A program made the position numbers and the translations under genes. 64,000 nucleotides of DNA, taken from positions 1-64,000 of the forward strand of contig JAJFUH010000006.1 of NCBI GenBank assembly GCA_021372535.1. The letters are read 5' to 3'. Positions 17,855-26,886 of the stretch are shown here, piece by piece. The stretch's first letter is position 1. Every line of letters starts with the position of its first letter. Origin of the DNA: a bacterium (lineage in GTDB: Bacteria > Latescibacterota > Latescibacteria > Latescibacterales > Latescibacteraceae). A model generated the notes under the pieces. It was not told the origin of the DNA and made no database searches. It saw only the letters and a program-made list of their open reading frames with translations.

Positions 17855-18142
17855 ATGGAATCGATACATATACATGGAAAGAACAGAGGCAATATTCTTC
17901 TCTTTGCCCTCAGCACCTGCGGATGGTGTAAAAAGGCAAAGCGGCTTCTCGATGAGATGGGCGTGGAATACTCTTACATCGATGTCGACCTCACCGAAGG
18001 CGAGGAACGGCGTACTGTGGAAAACGAGATGTACTCATGGAATCCGCGCGGCTCTTTTCCCACCATTGTCATAAACAATTCGACAACGATTATCGGTTTC
18101 AGCGAGGATGAAATCAGGAAAAAAATCGGGGGTACGGAGTGA
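17855..18142 (+). CDS. Glutaredoxin-like protein (CGWC)
   Basis: This 95-residue cytosolic protein has a strong AAAGGAG site before the ATG. A thioredoxin-fold redox motif C-G-W-C (Cys22, Cys25) follows the first beta strand, and the cis-Pro/TVxx region reads [22 protein letters not shown], typical of NrdH/glutaredoxin-like proteins. It overlaps or directly abuts the ferredoxin-thioredoxin-reductase-type gene that follows, so the two very probably form an electron-transfer pair in which the FTR-like protein reduces this redoxin. Its final target (for example ribonucleotide reductase or a peroxidase) is not encoded nearby. Confidence 0.88.
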   Translation: MESIHIHGKNRGNILLFALSTCGWCKKAKRLLDEMGVEYSYIDVDLTEGEERRTVENEMYSWNPRGSFPTIVINNSTTIIGFSEDEIRKKIGGTE

Positions 18143-18144
18143 AT

Positions 18145-18648
18145 ATGACGGATATTACAGAACAGGACGTCGAGGGGCTTCGGGTACGGCTCGGCAGAGA
18201 AGCCGAACAGTCCGGTTACCACCTCAATCCCGATGCGGACTTCACCCGTGACCTCGTACGGGGCCTCCTCGTCAACGAGCGGCGGTACGGCTACTGGGCG
18301 TGTCCGTGCAGGCTGGCGTCGGGGGAAAAAACGGATGATCTCGATATGATCTGCCCCTGCGATTACCGTGATCCCGACCTGGGCGAATACGGGACATGCT
18401 ACTGCGGGCTCTATGTCTCTCAGGAGATTGCGAGCGGCGAGAAATCGCTTGCCAGAATTCCCGAACGGCGGTCACCCGCTCCTGAACGTAAAAAAGCCAA
18501 GCCGAAACCCGGCGTTCCCGATACCCGCGAGCTGCCGTATCCCGTCTGGCGGTGCAAGGTATGCGGGTATCTCTGCGCCCGGAACGAGCCTCCCGAAGTC
18601 TGCCCGGTATGCAAGGCGAAAAAAGAACGGTTCGAGCGGTTCATGTAG
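18145..18648 (+). CDS. Ferredoxin-thioredoxin reductase catalytic domain fused to rubredoxin
   Basis: I prefer ATG 18145 (167 aa) because GGAG sits five bases upstream; a GTG at 18139 in the same frame overlaps the previous stop. Residues ~5-95 are an FTR catalytic (beta-chain) domain with three CxC pairs: Cys53/55 (CPC), Cys70/72 (CPC) and Cys85/87 (CYC), which bind a [4Fe-4S] cluster and form the redox disulfide. After a Pro/Lys-rich linker, residues ~132-167 form a rubredoxin-type knuckle with Cys137/140 and Cys153/156 ([16 protein letters not shown]). The fusion suggests direct electron delivery through rubredoxin iron to the FTR domain and on to the glutaredoxin. Spacing between the CxC pairs differs from the plant enzyme. 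Confidence 0.9.
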   Translation: MTDITEQDVEGLRVRLGREAEQSGYHLNPDADFTRDLVRGLLVNERRYGYWACPCRLASGEKTDDLDMICPCDYRDPDLGEYGTCYCGLYVSQEIASGEKSLARIPERRSPAPERKKAKPKPGVPDTRELPYPVWRCKVCGYLCARNEPPEVCPVCKAKKERFERFM

Positions 18649-18669
18649 CCGCAGTTTTTCAGCATTCGA

Positions 18670-19560
18670 TTATTCCCGGGATTGCCCCTTACGGATATGC
18701 CTGTCGGTATATTTACATGTCTTTACCGCAGAAACAACCATAAATCCATTGTCAGACATATCCTGCCCGCCACGCAGTCCTGGATAGAACCTGACGTTGA
18801 AAAAATCCTGCTTTACGAGCAGCTTTTGAAGGCTTTTTTTTGTATATGCCTTGTAGCACTGCGCAAGGTACCGGACATGCGCAGTTTCCGTATCGACGAT
18901 ATACCACCGTTTCGTAAGCGAGTCGTTTTCTCCGTTCCAGCAGCATTCGTGCAGGCAGAGGTATGGTTTATCGGAGTAGAGCCCTTCGCTGACCGCTTCC
19001 CAGACAGATTCACGTTTTCCCAGACTCTCGATAGCTTCGAATGTGTACGGCTCGAGCAGAAGAATGCCACCTTCCCTGAGCGCCATCCACGCCTTGCCTA
19101 AGAATTCATAGGCATCCATGGGACTGAACATGTTGAAATCGCCGTTGGCAATTATAATCAACCCATATCCGGTACCGTATTGAGCGCTGTATATGTCATG
19201 CTCGATATAGGTGCATTGCGTGTTATCCTGCTGGGCCTGCTCCTGTGCATACGTTATTGCCGCTGGAGAAACGTCGATACCGACACACTCATGGCCGAGT
19301 TGCGCAAGCCTTCTCGTGTAGAAACCGGGGCCGCATCCGATCTCGAGGATTTTTGTCCGCTGTCCATTGAGAATGCTGTGGTGAATCCAGTCCATCTGCC
19401 GGTCGATATTCTCAAATCTCCTGCCGGCGCTTTCATGCTTCTCGTTGAGATACTTTTCAAGCATCTTTCTGCTGAAACAGGGATCGTCGTGGGGAATATA
19501 TTCACCCTCACCCCAGGATAGTGGTAGGGTTTTTCTGTTGACTATGTCGACGAGAATCAT
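18670..19560 (-). CDS. Class I SAM-dependent methyltransferase
   Basis: This 296-residue protein has the SAM-binding motif I ILEIGCGPGFYTRRLA around residues 70-85, followed by GHECVGIDVSPAAITYAQEQ, the acidic loop that contacts the SAM ribose. An AAAGGGA box precedes the ATG. The N-terminal ~60 residues and the Cys/Trp-rich C-terminal half (LCLHECCWNGENDSLTKRWYI) look like substrate-binding parts. The substrate cannot be told. It is convergent with the FTR/rubredoxin gene, with only 21 bp between them. Confidence 0.85.
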   Translation of the reverse strand: MILVDIVNRKTLPLSWGEGEYIPHDDPCFSRKMLEKYLNEKHESAGRRFENIDRQMDWIHHSILNGQRTKILEIGCGPGFYTRRLAQLGHECVGIDVSPAAITYAQEQAQQDNTQCTYIEHDIYSAQYGTGYGLIIIANGDFNMFSPMDAYEFLGKAWMALREGGILLLEPYTFEAIESLGKRESVWEAVSEGLYSDKPYLCLHECCWNGENDSLTKRWYIVDTETAHVRYLAQCYKAYTKKSLQKLLVKQDFFNVRFYPGLRGGQDMSDNGFMVVSAVKTCKYTDRHIRKGQSRE

Positions 19561-19656
19561 GGTTTTGTCCCTTTGAGAATCTTACGTCGAAAAGCTCCGG
19601 AATCGATTTGAAAATGGGTGTTTGATGATTTCTTTTCCTCTCATGACGGCCGTAAT

Positions 19657-19845
19657 TCAGGGATTGAGAATTGCTTCGAGTATCATGTGAAATTCATAGG
19701 CGCACTGGGACTTCATGAGGTTCTGGTATCCCCTCGGATCGATTTCTTTAATAACGTCCAGAAGTATGGCCCGCTGTTCATCGCTTTCATCGTTCTCAAA
19801 CAGCGCGATATGCTCTTCGAGCAGCTGTCTTTGCTGTTCGTTCAC
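19657..19845 (-). CDS. Small hypothetical protein (62 aa)
   Basis: This short frame starts with GTG at 19845 behind a GGGGAA box and encodes an acidic, helical-looking peptide (MNEQQRQLLEEHIALFENDE to FHMILEAILNP). I do not recognise a family. It occupies the 360 bp gap between the methyltransferase and the DUF362 gene, all on the minus strand. Composition and ribosome site are compatible with a real gene, but evidence is thin. Confidence 0.4.
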   Translation of the reverse strand: MNEQQRQLLEEHIALFENDESDEQRAILLDVIKEIDPRGYQNLMKSQCAYEFHMILEAILNP

Positions 19846-19919
19846 GGTCGATTTCCCCTGTAAGTGACTACGGTAAAAAAATCACTGTCGCTGATTCTTT
19901 CAGTCTGGCAATGGTATCG

Positions 19920-21548
19920 TTACTTGACCAATGTCATTTTCCTCAGCTCCGAAAAAGCACCGAACTGCAGCCGGTAGAAGTAGACACCGGATGCCTGATT
20001 GTTCGTATTCCAGACCGCTACATGGGTTCCTGCGATACGTTTTCCATCGACGAGAACATCGATGCGCTGTCCGGTGGCATTGTATATTTCGAGAAGAACA
20101 TTTCCTGTCCGGGGAAGACTGTACTCGATCGAGGTATACGGATTGAACGGATTCGGGTAGTTCTGGTTGAGAACGGCTGCTTTCGGTTCGGCTGTTTCAT
20201 CAATTCCGGTTTGCTGCTGATACGTGAACGGTTCGTCGCAGAGATGATAATACGGTTCGGTCTGGCCGTTGTAATCACGCTGGAGATAGTATGTCATGAG
20301 CGGGGTGCGCGGGAAGTCATCGAGCGGGGTCAGTTGCGCCGAGCCATCAGCAAACCATTCGTATACCGGTATTTCATGGGGATTGATTGTCCGCGCGAGC
20401 CCCCGTTCCACCGCAATATGGAATAACCCGAAATTACCGGGCTCCTGCGAGGCTATCCAGTGACCGATATTGTCAACATGAAACGGGTTCATACCGAAAA
20501 TAATGATATTGGTCAGGAATTCCTGGGCGAGTTCACCCTCTCCGGGACCTCGCACGAATCCATTGCCGTCACGGCTGTAGATTCCCTCGACCACATTGAG
20601 GGCGGGTTTGGTAACCGAGTGGCTGTCTATCGTCATGTGCGCCCAGGTTTCCATGCCGATACCGCTGTTCCATGTGGTTCCGGGTCTGTCCCACCGGGGG
20701 ATGATACCTTTATGAAGCTCATAGGAATTTTTAATATCCGTTAATCCGGTGGGCTGCTTATGTTCTTCTTTCATATCGATCCAGTGATATCCGCTTCCGA
20801 AACGCTGGTAGTTATGGACAACGGTACCCTGTAAATTCTTGCAAGTCAGGGTTATTCCCATGCCGTGGGCTTTCAGCTTGGCGATGTTCAGGAGCCATGA
20901 ATTTTCAGCATTGACCGGCCAGATATAGGGGATTTTTCTGAAATATACACCGTTCGGAATATCCTTCCATACGACGTCATTTTCATCGATTATTCCTACT
21001 ACTTTTGACATATCGCGGATTTCGGCGCCGGTACGTTCTGCAATACCTCCTGAACCGTTGTTCCAAGGATTACCATAACCATCGGTTTCAAAATTTTCCG
21101 GACAGTTTACTTCGCGGATATAAAACTGACTGCCTTTGAGACCGAGCTCCTTTATCCCTTCGATAACCCCTTCGACAAAGTATGAGTCGGTTACCACGCT
21201 CATTGTCTTCTCTACTGTATACTTGGTGTCCCATGTGCCCCTGCAGGTGAGATTCGGTTTTACCGGTATGAGGTTGGTGAGAGGAACTCCGCCGTCTTCC
21301 TCGCTTCTCGGTACGATGACACTCCGTGAAAAATCGAGGCCGGCATTGAGCTTTGCTTCGGAGTTTGTCTTGTCATCCACCTTCGTATGCATGATGAATA
21401 CCGCTTCCGGATGTTTTTCCACAAACGGGTGTACTCCGAAAAACCCGCTCGATTCCTGACGGCGTGATGTCAATGAATGAACAGTACTCGAAAATCCGAC
21501 ACTACTGGCAGTCGCTGCCGCTTTCAAAAAATCTCTGCGATTGAACAT
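19920..21548 (-). CDS. DUF362-family protein with Tat-like signal and type IX-like C-terminal domain
   Basis: This 542-residue protein begins MFNRRDFLKAAATASSVG, a twin-arginine signal. The body (~45-330) resembles DUF362 proteins: LIPVKPNLTCRG, NIAKLKAHGMGITLTCKNLQG and the FVEGVIEGIKELG helix are typical. The last ~85 residues carry LNQNYPNPFNPYTSIEYSL, a FlgD-like fold and the tail LRKMTLVK, the same sorting module as three other proteins here. Combining Tat export with a type IX-like sorting tail suggests a folded, perhaps cofactor-bearing protein delivered to the surface. No ferredoxin-type Cys cluster is visible. A fragment of a second copy survives at 2590-2694. Confidence 0.82.
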   Translation of the reverse strand: MFNRRDFLKAAATASSVGFSSTVHSLTSRRQESSGFFGVHPFVEKHPEAVFIMHTKVDDKTNSEAKLNAGLDFSRSVIVPRSEEDGGVPLTNLIPVKPNLTCRGTWDTKYTVEKTMSVVTDSYFVEGVIEGIKELGLKGSQFYIREVNCPENFETDGYGNPWNNGSGGIAERTGAEIRDMSKVVGIIDENDVVWKDIPNGVYFRKIPYIWPVNAENSWLLNIAKLKAHGMGITLTCKNLQGTVVHNYQRFGSGYHWIDMKEEHKQPTGLTDIKNSYELHKGIIPRWDRPGTTWNSGIGMETWAHMTIDSHSVTKPALNVVEGIYSRDGNGFVRGPGEGELAQEFLTNIIIFGMNPFHVDNIGHWIASQEPGNFGLFHIAVERGLARTINPHEIPVYEWFADGSAQLTPLDDFPRTPLMTYYLQRDYNGQTEPYYHLCDEPFTYQQQTGIDETAEPKAAVLNQNYPNPFNPYTSIEYSLPRTGNVLLEIYNATGQRIDVLVDGKRIAGTHVAVWNTNNQASGVYFYRLQFGAFSELRKMTLVK

Positions 21549-21631
21549 GACAGCCTCTTTCAGCTCGGTGGCGTTTTTATTATATCTGGTTATTCATTGA
21601 GCTTATAATCACTAATAAATTATACGAGTAT

Positions 21632-21733
21632 TGTCATTCCCAGGAACGAAGCGAATTGGGAATCCAGTATTAACATCGTTCTGTCATGAGCACTAGATGA
21701 TGGACTCCCGTTTTCACGGGAATGACGCTTTAC
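21632..21733. repeat. Palindromic dispersed-type repeat
   Basis: Outer arms GTCATTCCC and GGGAATGAC and inner arms TGGGAATCCA and TGGACTCCCG form a large imperfect palindrome. Such sequences are common intergenic repeats in environmental genomes. It is the only copy I see in the window. Confidence 0.55.
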
Positions 21734-21800
21734 CGTGTAAAAAAACATCTCATTCGTGAGTGTTATGCACTAATTGAATAACCAGAATATTCTGTAAGAT

Positions 21801-21843
21801 TAAGAGGGTGGTGAAAAAGGATTTTTTCACGATCCCCTCTTAA
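21801..21843 (-). terminator. Hairpin downstream of the ADP-ribosylglycohydrolase gene
   Basis: TAAGAGGG pairs with CCCTCTTA, and inside it GTGAAAAA pairs with TTTTTCAC, about 80 bp after the stop of the minus-strand gene that ends at 21925. The stem resembles the hairpins at the left ends of repeat family D. The U-rich part lies inside the stem rather than after it, so the terminator role is tentative. Confidence 0.45.
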
Positions 21844-21924
21844 TTGATATAGCTAATGATAAACGCCCTTTGATATTTTACGATATCCGGTTCCGATCAT
21901 GAGTGCATTATCTTCAGGAACATG

Positions 21925-23511
21925 TCATTGAAATGAGAACTTATAGCTTTCGTTCGTTTTCTTTGCGGTTTTGAACACTGTAGCGCCTGTAAGGTAAATG
22001 CGCGTCCCCTCGGATTCGGGTTTCTTCTCGCCTTTAACCACGAGCCTGACCGAATGATCGCCGGGAACGAGGCCGAGGATATGCCACAGGAACGCTCCAC
22101 CTTTCTCCTCGCCCGCCCACCAGTAATAGGTGTCGATGGTACGGTGCAGATTCCCGTCCACAAAAACATCGGCCTTTCCGCCGTCCTTTTTCCAGATGCC
22201 GCGCAGTACTACGCCGCTGCCGTTAAATGTGAATGTGACCTCCGCCCCGGGGTCGCCTGCATAGCGGGCGCTCTTGTCGCCGAACGTTTCCCATTTTCCC
22301 TTCCATGTCCAGCCTCTGTCATCGAAAGCGCTCACCTGATAATCGGGAACGACATCGGGAAACGATACTTCGAGCTGCGGCGCGGCGGGTTCCTGTATTT
22401 TTATTTTTACCTTGCTCGCCGAGACCGAGCCGCCGTTGTCCCTGATGAGTTGCTGCGCGTACTTGAGTGTGTTCTCGACTGCCGAGTTGAAGGAGTATCC
22501 GGTAAAGATAAAGAGAGAGTCGGCAACCGGCTCGATGCCCTTTTTCCATGAATCGGGGATACCGCTGTACCCGTTGATGACCCCGATGACCGCCGCGGCA
22601 TTCGATGGGTTGCAGTCCGAGTCCTGCCCGCACCGGATCGCCACTTCCATGGTTTTCTCAAAATCTCCGCCGCCGTAGAGGAGTCCCATGACGATATACG
22701 CGCCGTTCAGTTTTGCATCGATATTGAAGGGGTCCATAGCTCCGCAGATATCGACGTCTCCCCATTTTCCTTCGAGCTCTTTCCATGCGGCGCGCCAGTC
22801 GTCCGGGTAGTGGGTGTGGAGAGCAATGACATCGCGGATACACTTCGCATAGTCACTTTCGACGGGAATTGCGAGGAGGGCACGATTGACGATGGCGGGA
22901 ATGTCCGTTTCAAAGAACGCTCCGGTATAGAGGGCCGCAACGAACATACCGCCGTAGACACCATCGCCGTAATTCATGATACGTCCGATTTTATCGGCGA
23001 TTTTCACCGCAGTCTGCGGCATGCCCGGACACATGAACCCGATGTAGTCGGCCTCGATCTGGAAATCGATGTCGTCCGCATGGAGGTTGAATTCGGGGCT
23101 GCCGGACGCCGGGGGCATGATGCCATCGAAGAAATTCTTGCGCGCCTGTACATTGGCATGCCAGAGACGGTAGCCTGCGGTGGCGAAGGATTCGGCGAAT
23201 TTCTCCGCCGGCCCATCGATACCGTACTTGTCCATGGTCATCATGAAGCTCAATTGAACATACAGGTCATCCTGCCGTAACGACCCGGCGGCGTACTCGG
23301 TTTTCCATTCGAGCGGCTGTTCGTAGATTTCTCCCCGCGCTCTGAATTCGGTCGGAGCGCCGTACGCAACACCGATCATTTTACCGGCCCATCCCCCCGC
23401 GATCTTGTCCCTGAGAAGGTCGATCCTGATTGTCTTTGTACCCTGGTCGCCGCAGGATGTTGAAAGAAGCACGGATGCAAGGACAGTTGCAGCCATGATT
23501 AGTCTTTTCAA
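21925..23511 (-). CDS. Exported ADP-ribosylglycohydrolase-family lipoprotein
   Basis: This 528-residue protein starts with TTG at 23511, five bases after a GGGGGG box (ATG 23496 is an alternative), and has a lipoprotein signal (ending LLSTSC). Residues ~30-365 fit the DraG/ADP-ribosylglycohydrolase fold: KIAGGWAGKMIGVAYGAP at the start, RQDDLYVQL as the first metal site and CGQDSDCNPSNAAAVIG as the second metal site. The final ~150 residues form a beta-sandwich (VTFTFNGSGVVLRGIWKKDG) resembling a carbohydrate-binding module. Classical members remove ADP-ribose from proteins in the cytosol; a lipid-anchored version with a beta-sandwich is more likely to hydrolyse extracellular glycosides. The substrate is unknown. 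Confidence 0.87.
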   Translation of the reverse strand: MKRLIMAATVLASVLLSTSCGDQGTKTIRIDLLRDKIAGGWAGKMIGVAYGAPTEFRARGEIYEQPLEWKTEYAAGSLRQDDLYVQLSFMMTMDKYGIDGPAEKFAESFATAGYRLWHANVQARKNFFDGIMPPASGSPEFNLHADDIDFQIEADYIGFMCPGMPQTAVKIADKIGRIMNYGDGVYGGMFVAALYTGAFFETDIPAIVNRALLAIPVESDYAKCIRDVIALHTHYPDDWRAAWKELEGKWGDVDICGAMDPFNIDAKLNGAYIVMGLLYGGGDFEKTMEVAIRCGQDSDCNPSNAAAVIGVINGYSGIPDSWKKGIEPVADSLFIFTGYSFNSAVENTLKYAQQLIRDNGGSVSASKVKIKIQEPAAPQLEVSFPDVVPDYQVSAFDDRGWTWKGKWETFGDKSARYAGDPGAEVTFTFNGSGVVLRGIWKKDGGKADVFVDGNLHRTIDTYYWWAGEEKGGAFLWHILGLVPGDHSVRLVVKGEKKPESEGTRIYLTGATVFKTAKKTNESYKFSFQ

Positions 23512-23608
23512 AGGTATCCCCCCTTTTCAATTGAGCATATCCGGTTCTATGTATCTGCAAGAGGAAAAGCATTGCATTTCCGGGCCGGACATATGATTTC
23601 CCATCATG

Positions 23609-23971
23609 TCAGCAGGTCACATGAAACAGCCCGACCACTTCTTCCTGTGTGTCATTCCACCGTTTTACCGCTTCGGGGGTGGGGTGAAGGTCGACAACGC
23701 AGTTCTTTTTACCGAAATAGTCTTCGGCTTCCTCTGAAAGCTTGAGAATCCCGCTCTGACCCGATCCGATGATGACCCGTTGCGAGCCTTTTTCATATAC
23801 GTTCCGGGCTTCGTCGAGCGATACGGTGTGAGAGGTGCCGAATATAGCTTTTGAAAGTTTTTTCTTTCGTTTTTTTACTTCGCCGTCAAGCCGTATGACT
23901 ACATCGTGCTTGAAGGTTTTCCCTCCGATGGTAATAGAACCGAACACTGTTCCGTCAATGGTGGGTTTCAT
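23609..23971 (-). CDS. Mth938/NDUFAF3-like domain protein
   Basis: This 120-residue protein starts at ATG 23971, preceded by GGGAGGTG; the open frame extends upstream but has no ribosome site. The sequence matches the Mth938-like fold (also in NDUFAF3/DUF498): GSITIGGKTFKHDVVIR at the N-terminus, RVIIGSGQSGILKLSEEAE in the middle, VVDLHPTPEAVKRWN toward the end. The biochemical role of bacterial members is unknown. It lies between the ADP-ribosylglycohydrolase and PPK2 genes on the same strand, but gaps of about 100-180 bp leave co-transcription open. Confidence 0.8.
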   Translation of the reverse strand: MKPTIDGTVFGSITIGGKTFKHDVVIRLDGEVKKRKKKLSKAIFGTSHTVSLDEARNVYEKGSQRVIIGSGQSGILKLSEEAEDYFGKKNCVVDLHPTPEAVKRWNDTQEEVVGLFHVTC

Positions 23972-24149
23972 ACCGCACCTCCCTGTTCCATGGCTGCATA
24001 CCGATGATTGTCCGGCTTTTTGCTGATGATTACTTTCCGTACAATATACTATGGATACATCAGATGCCTGCATTCTCCATAGTATTTCCCGGATAATTCC
24101 CCGCGTTTGTTTATGACGAAGCCTTATACAGCCATCGATACCGATACGC

Positions 24150-25037
24150 TTAATAGAAACTCGTTACAAACGTCTGATCAGTAATCGGCGGGCGTTCATA
24201 TCCGATTTTCTTCTGGCGGGGTGGCAGCTCTATCGGTTTGGGTGTCAGGTCCTCGTACGGAATCATGCTGAGTATGTGCGCAATACAGTTAAGGCGCGCC
24301 TTTTTTTTGTCGTCTGATTCGAAAGCGTACCATGGCGCCTGTTTTAGATCGGTGTATGCGAACATCTCATCCTTGGCCTTGGAGTATTCCATCCATCTGG
24401 CACGTGACTCCAGATCCATCGGACTGAGTTTCCACCGCTTCGTCGGGTCTTTGATGCGAAGCTGGAAACGGTGCTCCTGCTCGTCATCGCTTACCGAGAA
24501 CCAGTATTTGAGAAGAATGATTCCCGATCGTACGAGCATACGTTCAAATTCCGGACATGAGCGGAGAAACTCGCGATATTCGTCCTCAGAGCAATAACCC
24601 ATGACACGCTCGACACCGGCGAGATTGTACCAGCTCCGGTCAAAGAGGACCATCTCGCCTGCCGCGGGAAGATGAGCCACATACCGCTGAAAATACCATT
24701 GAGTTTTTTCACGCTCTGTGGGTGTGCCCAACGCCACGATCCTGCAGACACGAGGATTCAGCCGCTGGGTGATACGTTTGATGACGCCCCCTTTTCCTGC
24801 GGCATCCCGCCCCTCAAACAGGACAACGACCTTCAATCCCTTGAATTTTATCCATTCCTGCAGCTTCACCAGCTCGACCTGGAGCCGGAACAGCTCCTTT
24901 TTATAAAAGTCCGATGTGAATTTTTTTGGTTTCTTCTTTTTTTCTTCCTGCTTTTCCTGTGGTACCGGTTCTCCTTTTACTTCCAGAGGGGCGTTGTTCC
25001 CCTTTTCCGTGTCTTTTGCTTTTTTCTTTTTTGCCAT
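24150..25037 (-). CDS. ppk2: Polyphosphate kinase 2 family protein
   Basis: This 295-residue cytosolic enzyme has a strong AAGGAG site. After a Lys/Glu-rich N-terminal tail of ~40 residues, the single PPK2 domain shows Walker A FEGRDAAGKGG (~75-84), the lid/Arg region KRITQRLNPRVCRIVALGTP, and Walker B FDRSWYNLAGVERVMGYC. PPK2 enzymes use polyphosphate to phosphorylate nucleotides (NDP or NMP) or run in reverse. Length and sequence fit single-domain PPK2. Subclass (I versus III) cannot be settled by eye. Confidence 0.93.
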   Translation of the reverse strand: MAKKKKAKDTEKGNNAPLEVKGEPVPQEKQEEKKKKPKKFTSDFYKKELFRLQVELVKLQEWIKFKGLKVVVLFEGRDAAGKGGVIKRITQRLNPRVCRIVALGTPTEREKTQWYFQRYVAHLPAAGEMVLFDRSWYNLAGVERVMGYCSEDEYREFLRSCPEFERMLVRSGIILLKYWFSVSDDEQEHRFQLRIKDPTKRWKLSPMDLESRARWMEYSKAKDEMFAYTDLKQAPWYAFESDDKKKARLNCIAHILSMIPYEDLTPKPIELPPRQKKIGYERPPITDQTFVTSFY

Positions 25038-25446
25038 GATACACTCCTTGTCTGTGAGTTCTTCATGCCGGCAAAAACGTCAACTGTCGCGAACCGGGTT
25101 GTCGGAACCGGACATCCGCCTCTCTGCTCGACCTGAATGAGCAGAGGTGATTGTTGCAGGCAGTGCTGTACCGGTCACGAACTGGATTCAGTCTTGTCGA
25201 AATATAAAAAAATGCCGTTAAATATGTGTTCAATATCCATTAGGAATAAGGCAGCTTTCATGAGTACGAATTATCGGGACATATATGAAGAAGCGGAACC
25301 GAACTCAATAATTTCCGGGATAAGGCATGGATTGTCCCTCCCCGCATGATAGTGTTATCTCTGAAAAACTGCCTGGTCCGGTAAAAAACCGCGATCCGTT
25401 TCGTTTGTAAATCCGTGTAAGAATACATCGAAGACACTTTGGCGCT
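25038..25446. other. 409 bp spacer
   Basis: No gene, repeat or RNA is recognised. A 70-codon frame at 25137-25349 is Cys-rich at its start, lacks a ribosome site and looks spurious. Confidence 0.4.
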
Positions 25447-26400
25447 TTATTTTCCCTTTAATTCAACATTAGCTTCCATATCAAAGAGCATGGCAAATAA
25501 AATAAGCTGCAACCCGGTGAGGGTGCAAAAAAGTATTGCGAGTGCATTTATCGTCGGGATAAAACCGGTGTCCCCCCATACGAAAAACAGACGCACTATC
25601 AGCGGTATATTCAAAGTAAGTATAAAGAAACCGAGAGCATAGAAGAATATCAGCGGATGAAAATCCCGTAAGGTGTACTTCTGAAACATCCTCAGGAAAA
25701 AAAGACGAAACAACAGCATCGAAATTGAAAATATCACTTTACGGAGCCTTATCTTGCTTTGTTCGCCGATTCCGTATACCGGGCTGACCGGAACGTCCAT
25801 TACACGCATGTTATATATATTCATTTTGACAAGAATATCGTTCGGAACACCATACCCGGTATAGAGAGAACCGAGCGGGAGGAGTTTGAGCGCCCTTTTA
25901 TTCATGGCGGTGTAACCCGACTGAGAATCGGTGACATGCCAGTATCCGCTGACGATTTTAGTAAGGAACGTCAGAATGGAGTTACCCAGATACCTTACAT
26001 GGGGAATCTTGTTCCATGCTTCTCCCGTAATGAGGCGGTTTCCTTTGGTATAATCGGCGTGGTTCTCCACGAGAGGATTGATGAGCGCGGACAGATCGAC
26101 GGGATCCATCTGGTTGTCGCCGTTCATGACCACCGCGATATCCATATCGTTTGAACGACACCACAGATATCCGGTGCTCAGAGCAGCGCCCACACCCCTG
26201 TTTTCTCCGTGTTGTATGAAAAGTATCCTGCTGTTCCGGGATGCAATTTCGCTGACTATCTCAACAGTTCTGTCCGTGCTTCCGTCATCGATGACTATGA
26301 TGTGATCGACAAACTCGGGAATCGTTTCAACTGTTTTGGCTATCAGCAGCTCTTCATTATATGCCGGTATAATGACTGCAATTTTATGCCCTTTATACAT
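25447..26400 (-). CDS. GT2 polyprenyl-phosphate mannosyl/glucosyl-transferase-like protein
   Basis: This 317-residue protein begins with the GT-A signature VIIPAYNEELLI, then IIVIDDGSTDRTVEI and the acidic metal-binding stretch VVMNGDNQMDP, as in dolichol-phosphate mannose synthase (DPMS) and related GtrB/ArnC enzymes. The C-terminus carries two to three membrane helices (FFYALGFFILTLNIPLIV, ALAILFCTLTGLQLILF). Such enzymes transfer a sugar from a nucleotide donor to a lipid phosphate, making the donor for GT-C transferases in the periplasm. A GT-C-type protein is encoded divergently 486 bp away, so the pairing is plausible. The sugar (mannose or glucose) is not shown by sequence. Confidence 0.87.
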   Translation of the reverse strand: MYKGHKIAVIIPAYNEELLIAKTVETIPEFVDHIIVIDDGSTDRTVEIVSEIASRNSRILFIQHGENRGVGAALSTGYLWCRSNDMDIAVVMNGDNQMDPVDLSALINPLVENHADYTKGNRLITGEAWNKIPHVRYLGNSILTFLTKIVSGYWHVTDSQSGYTAMNKRALKLLPLGSLYTGYGVPNDILVKMNIYNMRVMDVPVSPVYGIGEQSKIRLRKVIFSISMLLFRLFFLRMFQKYTLRDFHPLIFFYALGFFILTLNIPLIVRLFFVWGDTGFIPTINALAILFCTLTGLQLILFAMLFDMEANVELKGK

Positions 26401-26886
26401 GTATTCTCATCATGTAAAGTAGTTCCGGTCTCACCGCCCGAGGGTGTTCAGCGCGTTTTCCCGCCCGTAACCGCCCGGCAATCGTTAATGCCCATGGCTG
26501 TATTCTGCTGACTGAATCATACAAGAAATACCGGCCATAAGCAAGATTAAAGTAATACCTGACAACGATCACACATTTTTTTGAAACATATCATTTGCGA
26601 TTTTTTCAGGGGAAAAATGATGAAAATAAAGAAAATTATCGAGCCAGTGATTATTGAGTGAAATTGGATTTTTCGTATATCCTGTTTCGGCATCTGTTCC
26701 GCACAGTATATCATTGTTTTCCCTCGCGAAGCTTGAGCATATGTAGTGCCCCAAGAATTGCGAGATCGCCGGAACATGATGGTATATCTTGACTTTTGCA
26801 CGTGATACAATATATTGTTCGACCGGGAAGTGTTTGAACATTACCGGAATCTGAACCGATCATTTTCGAGGAAACTGTAATTCCCG
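26401..26886. other. Divergent intergenic region (486 bp)
   Basis: This separates the GT2 and TMTC-like genes and should hold promoters for both. It is AT-rich, with two minus-strand frames near 26547-26841 that have no ribosome site or recognisable domain. I name no specific promoter. Confidence 0.4.

Larger units (their letters stand above)
21549..21924. other. Intergenic region with two palindromic elements
   Basis: This 376 bp spacer contains a dispersed-type inverted repeat (21632-21733) and a hairpin near 21801-21843, listed separately. I see no gene. Confidence 0.5.

Noticed and set aside
26547-26841. Two overlapping minus-strand frames (87-90 codons)
   Set aside because: They are in different frames of the same AT-rich promoter region with no ribosome site; neither looks like a protein.
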